Shown here piece after piece: positions 1-8,200 of a stretch of 16,636 nt of DNA. The stretch lies in assembly GCA_038087015.1 (NCBI GenBank), contig JASBNA010000163.1, forward strand, positions 1 to 16,636, in the 5' to 3' direction. Numbering within the stretch: the first letter of the stretch is position 1; every line of letters begins with the position of its first letter. This stretch comes from Cerrena zonata (taxonomy: Eukaryota; Basidiomycota; Agaricomycetes; Polyporales; Cerrenaceae). A program made the translations under genes and the position numbers. The notes below the pieces were generated by a model. It saw only the letters and a program-made list of their open reading frames with translations, was not told where the DNA came from and did no database searches.

Positions 1-101
1 TTATTCGAAGATACTAACTTGTGTGCTATTCACGCCAAGAGAGTCACTATTCAAAAGAAGGATATCCAATTAGCTAGAGATTAAGAGGTGAAAGATCATA
101 G
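1..101 (+). CDS. HHT: Histone H3, C-terminal end (partial, frameshifted near the stop)
   Basis: Core nucleosome histone; only the last part of the gene is in the window. Frame 1 reads LFEDTNLCAIHAKRVTIQKK, then DIQLARD and a TAA at 82-84. The family ends DI(Q/K)LARRLRGERS. Those missing residues are present one frame over: bases 82-101 give LRGERS and a TAG at 99-101, so a single A appears lost near 78-79 (AGA-AGA-TTA read as AGA-GAT-TAA). What is seen is a one-base deletion in an otherwise perfect H3 end. I infer a sequencing error, or less likely a truncated H3 copy lacking the C-terminal helix end. The Cys after TNL and the Gln in DIQLARR match the H3 version I associate with Candida-type yeasts. 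Identity is certain; which H3 copy it is cannot be told. Confidence 0.93.
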
Positions 102-640
102 ATTTTTCCCTTTTTACTCTTTTCTTCTTTTATATTGTTTTATGTTTTATTTTGGATTCTCTAATGACCTTCCTATAGTTCTATCCTGAGTGTGTTATTC
201 TCTGGTTTCTTTATTCTTTTTCTTTTCTTTCTCTATATATTAAATTTACAAAAAAAAAGTCCATTTCATCTAATGTAAAGAAGCGGTTGCATACTTTTTC
301 CTACGTGCGCTATTAAACGACGAAATATTCATAATTAAACAGAACTAACAAATTTTAAAATACTCATGAAATAATAAAGAGATAAAATAAAAAATCAAAA
401 CTAATAATAGAGTGTAAACAGAAACAAAGAATAAAAGTATAAGGAATAATAAAGGGAATATTTAACGAGAAGGAAAGATAATTAAATCGCAAAAAAATAT
501 AATCAATAAAACAGACCGAAAATGAAAAGTAACAGTATATTGGCAATCAGCCAACGCAAACTTAGTAATTCAATGAATGTGTAAGTAGTAATCGTGAAAA
601 CATTGGATATTAGTCCATACGTAATTAATTTTTTTTAACA
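102..640. other. Convergent intergenic region between H3 and NGR1
   Basis: About 540 bases of AT-rich DNA between two converging 3' ends. The part next to H3 is T-rich on the + strand, as expected for a yeast 3' UTR, with TATATATTAAA near 233-243. The part next to NGR1 is A-rich. I see no credible gene, tRNA or repeat here. The small reading frame across 364-546 is low-complexity and starts and ends in non-coding-looking sequence. Confidence 0.6.
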
Positions 641-3443
641 TCACCACCAGATTTCTTTCGACTTAGGCTCTTCTTCTTCTGGTTCTTCTTGAGCCGTTTC
701 TTCTTTGTCTTGTTCTTCTGCAACTGGTTGTTGTATTGGGGCTCCTTGATTGACCATAGGTGGGGGGGGAGGTCCATTAAGCCGGCTTGATAAAGATATT
801 CATTTGGTACATGGGTCATATATGAATAATCTTGCATAGGAAACCCTCCATTATACATTGGTGGTGCAAACATTCCGGGTGGTCCAGGTCCTCGATTGGG
901 TAAGGCATTTGAAACTTCTTTTGATGCTTCGATTTCTTGACCTTCACTTGAACCGTCTGGTTTTGCTTCATTGAGATGTAAGGTGGTCATCGACTCAACC
1001 AAGTCTTCAGGGTTGGTTGGTTCTTGCAGTCTATCTTGTTGTTGATCCGGTGCTTGAGGATGATTGAATCCAATTGGCCCTCCATAGTAATTATAATCAT
1101 TAATACCTGGAGGTGGTGGAGGATGTCCATAAAAATATGGATCCATTGGTGGCATCTTTGGTGATCCAGATAGCTTATTATCAAATGGTGTTGTTAAATC
1201 TTCCTCGTTAGTTTCAACTCCACTACCGCTACCACTACCACTACCACGGTGTTGTCCTCTCATGTAAGGAGGCGGTGTTCCCGATCCTTGGTTGAGGTAT
1301 GGGCTCCCCATTGCTCCTTGAATTGGTGGTGGTGGAATCCCAAGCGCTTGTGGTGGAGGTGGTATTCCACCATACTTTTGATGAGGTGGCATTCCTGGTG
1401 GTAACCCTGTTGCATGGGGTGGTGGTGGTGGTGGTGGATATCCCCCTGCTGCTGCTGCCGCAGCGGCGGCAATGGCACTAGCAGGACCATCCCCATAGAT
1501 AATGCAGCTGCTGCTTGTATTTGAGCAGCTTGGGCCACTTGTTGTTTGTTGTTGTTGATATTTCTTATTATTCATTGAAACTCTACCCCAACTTAACCTA
1601 ATTCGATTACCACCAATAATAAAACCTTGCATTGCTCCAATTGCTTCTTCTGCTTCTTCTCTAGTATCATATTTAATGAATCCACAATTTTTTCCCGGTG
1701 GTATTTTGACTTGTTGTATAAGACCAAAAGGCTTAAATAATGTAAATAATGTTTGTTCTGAAACTTCAGATGATAATCCACCAACGAAAACAGTGGTGTT
1801 TTTAGGGTCTGTAAATGGTTGACCTTGAGAATTACCTTGTAATGTTCTTAAATTTAGGTGAAAAATTATGATTTAAATTTGGTTGATTATTGAATTCAAC
1901 ATTGGCTCCATTTGTACCTCCAGTTATTAATGGATTAACGGGCCCACCACCAAATTGATCAATCGAATTAGGAATTCGATTAATCCAGGTATTGCACCAG
2001 GCGATACCCAGTAAATTCATTATTAGTAGATTATTCTTAGTAGGATTATCATTCGAATGATCAGGAATATCGGATGATGATGAAGGACGACCAGCGTAGT
2101 TTGATCCAATGTTTGAAATTGGAGGGGTGGAGTATTAGCATTACAATTAAATTATTATCAAATGGAGGAGGTTGTAAAACGGGAGTTCCATAAAACCCAT
2201 AAGGTGAATTAGCCAAGGCTGATGGAGGATGAGGAGGGAGGAGGATGATGAGCTGAATGAGAAGGTAAAAACATCAAGTCTGATTGATTTGGATCATTAT
2301 AAAAATTTGGATTATTTCTATTATTTGGAGAAAAAAATACCTTGAGAAGGATTACCAGGAGTTAAAGAATTAGGGGGTATGATTACGAAAATGACCATTG
2401 GATGATGAGAATGATGATTTTGATTTGAAATTGAGATGATTCTGAAGATTATTATTTTGATTAGAATTATTTCTTGGGGTAGCTAAAGCAACTCTTAAAG
2501 GTCTACCACCAAACCAAGCACCATTCATTTCAATTAAAGCTTTTTGTCTTTCCAGTTCATCAGTAAAACGAACGAAACCGAAACAGCGAGAATTTCCCAG
2601 AAACAGGATCAGTCATTACTCGAACGGTTTAATTGAAGTTGGAAATTTTTTTTGGAAAAATGCTAGTAAATGAGCTTCAGTAGTTGAAGCAGATAAATCT
2701 CCAACAAATAATGAATATTCTGGGGTTTGAATAATTGGAGCAGTTAAAGTAGCACCACTAGCCCAATTCAATCTAAAATATTTTTTTTGATTATCAGGAT
2801 TTTTAGGAAATTGTTGTTGAGAAGGCATGGCAATATCTGGTAATAATTTACCATTTAAGCTAAGAGCTTGTTGAGCATCATCAAAAGATTCAAATTCAAC
2901 AAAACAATAACCAGAATGAGATAATCCCAAATAATCCATATCGGGTTTTGAAATTCTTGGTTTAATAATTTTAACCGAAACTTTTTTATTTAAAATAGTC
3001 CACCATAAATCGGCAATTCCATTTTCATCTAACCAAGGATCTAAATCACCCATCCATAGAGTACGAGGAGAATCGATTTGAGAATTATTTTGATTTGAAG
3101 ATTGCAAATGGTTTGAATCTATGGAATCTTTATCGGCAGCTATTACGCTTGATTGTTGGGTGGAAATTGGAGGATTGGGAATAGCAAATCCACTCAACAT
3201 TTCCTGCTCTTGTTGATGTTGATGACTGGCAGTATTTGAGATAGTGGTGGCTGGATTGAATGGCAACAAAGTATGTGGGAAAGATGATTTATTTGACGAT
3301 GAAGATGAAGATTTACTAGTCAATAAAGAATCCTGCTCTATTGGATTCTGTTGGTTATTAATTCCTTCAACCTGAACTATAGGAGCATTTGGAGAATATT
3401 CATCCGCAGGAGTTGGATTACCGGATGAAGATATATAAGACAT
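625..3443 (-). CDS. NGR1: Ngr1-like RNA-binding protein with three RRMs (reading frame interrupted by indels)
   Basis: Cytoplasmic poly(A)-RNA-binding protein of the Ngr1/Nam8 (TIA-1-like) family; in S. cerevisiae Ngr1 is glucose-repressible and promotes decay of some mRNAs. The ATG is at 3443. A Ser/Gln/Asn-rich N-terminus leads into RRM1 (residues about 127-228: RTLWMGDLDP, then SGYCFVEFES). FRLNWASGATL follows, a signature of Ngr1 rather than Nam8. RRM2 starts at LFVGDLSAS, and its RNP1 (RCFGFVRF) lies beyond a frame break near 2625. RRM3 is intact at about 1600-1800 (TVFVGGLSSEVSEQ, NCGFIKYD, MQGFIIGGNRIRLSWGR). The C-terminus is rich in Ala, Pro, Gly and Gln. Homology can be followed end to end only by changing frame near 2625, 2597, 2375, 2334, 2237, 2143, 2126 and 1854, with a probable pair near 2008/1979 and one more in the run at 771-778. 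The RRM codons between breaks look healthy, so I read this as a functional gene in poor sequence, though a pseudogene is not excluded. The stop is at 625 as read, or 641 if the 771-778 run is wrong. Confidence 0.85.
1425..1476 (-). repeat. Coding poly-Pro and poly-Ala tracts in NGR1
   Basis: GGT/TGG-type repeats on the + strand encode seven prolines, and GCTGCTGCTGCC-type repeats encode eight alanines, in the Ngr1 C-terminal region. A second short coding repeat lies at about 1219-1251, where ACCACT/ACCGCT units encode an alternating Gly-Ser run. Such tracts change length easily and are typical of the disordered tail of this family. Confidence 0.6.
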
Positions 3444-3640
3444 GCTGAATTGAAGAAACAGAGAACAAAGGAAAAGAAAAAAAAAAAAACACTTAATAAA
3501 TAATCAATTAAAGAAGTAAAAGAGAGTAATGATAAAACAAAATCAGAAGAGAAAAGTATTAACAACTAACTAAAACAGAATGGATCTTTTGGAAAAGGAA
3601 GGAACTAAAATTAACCAAAACTGAAAAATTTAAGTTAAGA

Positions 3641-3682
3641 ACGAAACAAACAAACGAAACAAACGAAACAAACAAACAGACA
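3641..3682. repeat. AAAC/GAAAC low-complexity repeat
   Basis: A run of AAAC units with every second or third interrupted by G (ACGAAACAAACAAACGAAAC, repeated) lies about 200 bases upstream of the NGR1 start codon. It is a simple tetranucleotide-type repeat and no function is implied. Confidence 0.7.
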
Positions 3683-3840
3683 AAAAAAAAAAAAGCAAAA
3701 ACTAGTCAAACTTGGAAAGCAATTGGAGTGATAAAAGTATAGTGATTATAAATCGACCGATACTAACTGATAGAATGAAAAGAATCAAAAGACATAGGCC
3801 AGCAAGACAGGAGCAAGGAAAAAAAAGATATATTAGAGAG

Positions 3841-3853
3841 GAAGAAGAAGAAG

Positions 3854-3880
<27 letters not shown>
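3841..3880. repeat. GAA repeat followed by A27
   Basis: Four GAA units run into an uninterrupted stretch of 27 A residues (3854-3880), inside the NGR1 upstream region. It is likely a nucleosome-disfavouring poly(dA:dT) element and also prone to length error in sequencing. Confidence 0.8.
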
Positions 3881-3884
<4 letters not shown>

Positions 3885-4140
3885 ATAAAAGCTAATATAA
3901 GTTGGTGATTTATCAATAAATGTATAAGACCTGACGGGATCAAAAGGGAGGTGAGAGTGGTCGATCAATTGATAGTAGAATTGAAGTAGCAGTCGTAACT
4001 AAACGGTTAATTGAAAGAAGGAGAAAGAATAAAAAAATGAAAAATCACCTAAAACACCAAAAGGACGAACAAAAAGTCAAAAAAAACAAAAGACTAAAAA
4101 AACTAAAAAAAAAAAAATAAAAAAAAAAAAATAAAATTAT

Positions 4141-4590
4141 CAAAGTACAAATCCTCACTAATATCGATGATGATCTCTGTTTCAAGAGAAGGTAGCTGAC
4201 CAAGCGATGGTGACCAATTCCCAATTGAAATGTAAGGCGATTACACTCCAGAATGGGTCGCCAGACTGTCTTGAAGAATCATTTAAGGGTAGTGCTGTGG
4301 ATCAGGTAGTGTACAAATAAAACAACCATTACAAAAAAAATTGTTCTGAAAGCTAAATCAATTGTAATCTACCAACCTTTTTACTCAAGAATGCCGAATA
4401 ATGGGATAGATGCCAGGTAGAAAGGGGTCATGATAATGACTGCAAATCCAAAGTAAGCAGGATTAAACGATCGGTTGAGAATATTGTAATGTTAAGGGGT
4501 CCTTGTTGTTTCGCAGATACCATCTAATGGGAACCATATGTAGACTACAGCCATAATAACATACAACGCGCTTGACATGGGCATCACAGA
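4141..4590. other. Central NUD1-NGR1 intergenic segment with no recognised feature
   Basis: This 450-base stretch is less A-rich than its left neighbour and has mixed composition. I find no reading frame, tRNA or convincing snoRNA in it. It may hold upstream regulatory DNA for either divergent gene. Confidence 0.4.
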
Positions 4591-4657
4591 TCAACCACAC
4601 CCTAACTGGCCAACACCCTAACTAATCAACACCCTAACTGATCAACACCCTAACTGA
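4591..4657. repeat. Four tandem copies of a 16-bp CACCCTAACT unit
   Basis: The unit GATCAACACCCTAACT occurs at 4642-4657, with near copies at 4626-4641 (AATCAACA...) and 4610-4625 (GGCCAACA...) and a first copy at 4591-4609 carrying a 3-base insertion. Every copy keeps the core ACCCTAACT. CCCTAA matches the recognition core of Tbf1/TRF-type Myb factors, so this could be a promoter array for Tbf1, with centres 16 bp apart. The repeat is seen directly; the factor is inferred. Confidence 0.75.
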
Positions 4658-4738
4658 TCAATTGCGCAAGTAGGTGTTCAGATAACCAAAGAATCGATTC
4701 AGTTAATTGGGAAAAAGTTGGGTGTGCTGCATATGGAC

Positions 4739-4770
4739 CGCTCTCTCTCTTTCTCTTTCACTCTCGCTTT
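4739..4770. repeat. CT-rich tract
   Basis: CTCTCTCTCTTTCTCTTTCA followed by CTCTCGCTTT on the + strand, about 490 bases upstream of NUD1. It is a pyrimidine tract of a kind common in yeast promoters. TGTGCAGGT directly follows and occurs again inside the inverted repeat just downstream (4840-4848). Confidence 0.6.
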
Positions 4771-4799
4771 GTGTGCAGGTCCACAGATCAACCTGGAAC

Positions 4800-4858
4800 C
4801 CTTTTCTGTAACCTGCAAATTTCGCCGGCAGCGCCGATTGTGCAGGTTACAGAAAAGG
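4800..4858. repeat. Perfect 18-bp inverted repeat with a 23-bp GC-rich spacer
   Basis: The left arm 4800-4817 reads CCTTTTCTGTAACCTGCA and the right arm 4841-4858 is its exact reverse complement, TGCAGGTTACAGAAAAGG. The 23-base spacer is GC-rich (CGCCGGCAGCGCCG) in AT-rich surroundings. It could be paired protein-binding sites, a hairpin in RNA or DNA, or the remnant of a small foldback element. No transposase gene or target-site duplication is evident. It lies about 400 bases before the NUD1 start codon. Confidence 0.85.
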
Positions 4859-5031
4859 TAAACAGTACTCAATTTTTTTTGTTTGTGGATTAAGTTAAAA
4901 CATAAACAAAAACAACCTCATCATTGAACTTCACTTCTTCATTACTCTTGAGGACTGGTCTTGGTGGGCGTTAATTGAACGAATACCAGCGTATTACTTG
5001 CCTGACAAGTCTTTGACTGGAACCACATACT

Positions 5032-5199
5032 GATATTACACATCATTGACTCGATATTACACATCATTGACTCGATTATACACATCATTGACTCGATTAT
5101 ACACATCACATTGACTCGATATTACACATCATTGACTCGATATTACACATCATTGACTCGATTATACACATCACATTCTTGATATTACATCATTGACTC
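5032..5199. repeat. 21-bp minisatellite directly upstream of NUD1
   Basis: Eight tandem units share the core ATTACACATCATTGACTC after a GAT or GATT start. Units 1, 2, 5 and 6 (5032-5052, 5053-5073, 5118-5138, 5139-5159) are identical. Units 3 and 4 use GATTATACACATC, unit 4 carries a 2-base insertion, unit 7 is degenerate at its end, and unit 8 lacks two bases. Decayed copies continue to about 5250, up to the NUD1 start codon. The array therefore occupies the core promoter or 5' UTR. Each good unit contains TTGACTC, close to but not the full Gcn4 site. Confidence 0.9.
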
Positions 5200-5252
5200 G
5201 TTTATACGTCGGACACTAACATCATTGACTTGGTTATATCACATTGAATAGC

Positions 5253-8200
5253 ATGAGCCGATTTATACTGGACTCTTCCTCCGGGCAAAGCTCTACCGGA
5301 TTGAACATCAGGAAATATATCAAAGATACCGAGTTGAGTGACGGAATGATAAATAGAAGCATTGGATCAACCTTACCTTCATCCAACGATGAAAATGTAA
5401 ATATAAATCAAAAAATTGATACTGGATCCTTTCATTTTGGTGACTCAAATGTGATATCCACTAATTCCCAGAATTCAAATACTTCAAATAACTCAAATAA
5501 CAAATTCAATTCGATCGAAAATCAATTAAATCCAATCCTTGAAGAATCAACTAATGTACAAGCATCCTCCACTTCTTCTTCCTCTCCCAGCATTCAATTC
5601 AATTCTCCTAAAAAATCAAATAATGATAGTCAACCTTTTGCAAACTCAACTGAAATTGTCCATGACTCAGTAAACAATGACGAAATATTATCTGAAAATA
5701 TCGATAGTGATAAAGAAAATAAATCCTCTGCTCCTAAAGTTCAAAGTGTTAACTTTAATCTCCCAGAAAATGATTATAAAAAAAATTTGAAATATCAACC
5801 TAACGTTAATTTTGAATATAATAGTGAAAGTCCTTCTATCAATTCAGGTAATTATACTTCCTTACCAGTTTCAGTCCCAAATACTTTCAAATATAAATCT
5901 CATCCAAATGCTAAAACTAAACCTTCAATTGGTAAAAACCCTCCTTCTTCAAATCATTCTTCTTCCATTTTTAAAACTCCTCCAATAATTCAATCAAATA
6001 AAACAATGAATTTTAATTCTCAAATAATCAATCAAAATGAAGATGATCATTTGAATACCCCTGATTGGATGCCCGCTGAACTTAATGAAAAATGGATTGA
6101 TCAACCTGTAAATAATAATAATTTAAATCTTAATGATTTTGTTGCCTCAGTTCGTTTAAATAAAACTCCTCCAAATTTAAATGCTGATGATTTAAATTTA
6201 AATTTATCTTCTACTAATACAATGATTCATAATTCAAAACATTCATCAATTCAAATTCCAATGTGGAAAAAAATTAATGATGAATATATAGATCGAAAAC
6301 AATCTCAACATCAATTACAAAATATCTTTATGACAAACGAAAGTTTCAAATTAGATTCAAATAAATTTTCAAATAATCATGATAATACAATTAATAATAA
6401 TAATTCAATTTCTTCCACTATTTCAACACCAATGGTTTCCATTAATAAAACTGGTCAATTTAATAATATTCAAAATAATAACTATCAACAAAATTTATCG
6501 AAAAATCCTGGTTCTCCCTTTAAACCTTTTGAACATAAACATAATACCTTCACCAGAAACAAAATGAGTGAACTTTTAGAAAACTTGTCTAAAGTAACAC
6601 CAAAATCTAAAAAACCAGAAGTTGATGAAATTTCATTTAACTCTTCAAATTTTAAAGTTAAAAATTTACCTAGAAATGCTTCCTATTCTGATGAACAATA
6701 TCGTCAAAGAGCTAATAACTTATTTGATAATCTTCAAAAAAAAGGATATCAGGGTAATAAATCTTCAAATAAACCTTTAAAAAATCCTTCAAATGAAAGC
6801 GTATCAATTAATGGTAATCATACAACTGCAACTTCAACTCCTAAAAAACTTAATGGTATTGATGAAATTAACTCTCAAGATACTTTTTCATCTTATGATA
6901 GTGGATTTGATAATGATGATTCTAATTCAGATGATAATCTGAAAAAAGAACCAACTAACATTGATGAATTTACTTCTTATGAAAAATCTCAATTTATTAA
7001 TAATGTCAATAACGAAATTCAAAATCAAAATTCAAAATCCCATAATGAAAGTTCATATACTTTTGATGATATAACTGAGATAAATAATGCAAGAAATAAA
7101 TTACCAGCCCATTTAAATCAACCTCCTGCAACTGATTTCAAATTCAATCAATCACCAATGAAAGAATTCAAAACTCAATCAAATGGTCAATTATCTCAAA
7201 ATCCTATACCTCAATTACAACCAATGGAATCGGTTCCACATGAATTGGGAAGTTTTATAAAATTTCAACCTCGTAATGCTTCAAGTTCAAGCAGTTCATC
7301 ATTTGATTCTAGTGAAAAACATGATGCAAAAGTTGAACAACTTGTTTCCCGTTTAGATCAATTAGAATCAGCAATTAAAGAAATGCACTCAAATGAAGAC
7401 TTTATTAAACAAGAATATTTTAAACTCCAATTAGAAAATGAAAAATTAATGGATGCATTAGCAAATTCAAACCAAAAAACTGACAAAATTCATGATCATA
7501 ATTATTATTATGATCATAATAATAACGACTTTAATGACGATTACGAATATGATAATCAAAAGAATAATGAAATCGGGTCCCAAGAAATTTCAATTGATGA
7601 TATTGAAATCAGTGATGATCACTTGGATAATGACATTATTAAATGGAAACGTGCATCTCAATTAAAACTTCAATCAGATAATCTTTCAACTATACCTGAA
7701 CATCCTAATATTAATGATCATGTTGTAAGAGGTCGGGTTAAACCTGATTTAAATTTACCAGTAAGTTATGATAATATGGTACTTGATATTAAAAATCAAA
7801 AATGGGTCACTAATGATAAAGAAAATCAACATGGTGGTAGTTTAGATTCTATTGAAGACTTGATAACTCATTCTGAGGAAGATGATAATAACTTGAATAA
7901 TAACAATAATAATAAATTTCAGGAAAATCCTCATCATTATAATGAAAATGAAAGTCCTAACGATGGTAGCATTTTAAAATCTCCTCATCGCAGTGCAAGA
8001 AGAATGAACAGCAAATTAGAAGTATCATTTGATTTACCCCATGCTATGAACTCAAGCAATGATCGTCAAATGGATAGCAAGAATGAAGTTGATGAATTCC
8101 CAATCATTCCCGATCAATTAAGTTCCGGTGGTAGTAACGTTACACAAGTATCACAATTAGATGATTTAACATTTTCACAAATAAGGAAAAAATTGGTTTC

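Larger units (their letters stand above)
3444..4140. other. A-rich leader/promoter upstream of NGR1
   Basis: About 700 bases, very A/purine-rich on the + strand and therefore U/pyrimidine-rich in the direction of NGR1 transcription. It contains A12-A13 runs near 3479 and 3683, a GAA-repeat running into A27 at 3841-3880, and three closely spaced A runs at 4095-4132. No protein-coding potential is visible. It probably contains the NGR1 5' UTR and core promoter, with poly(dA:dT) tracts that disfavour nucleosomes. This is inference from composition only. Confidence 0.5.

Noticed and set aside
364..546. 60-codon reading frame on the minus strand
   Set aside because: It is hydrophobic low-complexity sequence (Phe, Ile, Leu, Ser) from A/T-rich DNA between two 3' ends, with no resemblance to a family.
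625..3443. NGR1 region as three or four separate small genes
   Set aside because: The pieces together form one RRM protein in the correct order and direction, and the joins fall inside RRM2 and the RRM2-RRM3 linker.
4160..4240. Box C/D snoRNA candidate (ATGATGA near 4166, CTGA near 4196)
   Set aside because: The C-like and D-like boxes are only about 25 bases apart, and I see no terminal stem or clear second pair. Short motifs like these arise by chance.
4591..4657. Internal telomere or chromosome-end junction
   Set aside because: There are only four 16-bp units, no continuous short telomeric repeat, and single-copy housekeeping genes lie on both sides.
4800..4858. Ends of a DNA transposon or MITE
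   Set aside because: No transposase, no visible target-site duplication, and the whole structure is only 59 bp. I keep it as an unexplained inverted repeat.
5032..5199. CRISPR-like repeat array
   Set aside because: The units are directly tandem with no unique spacers, and the context is a eukaryotic nuclear genome. It is a minisatellite.
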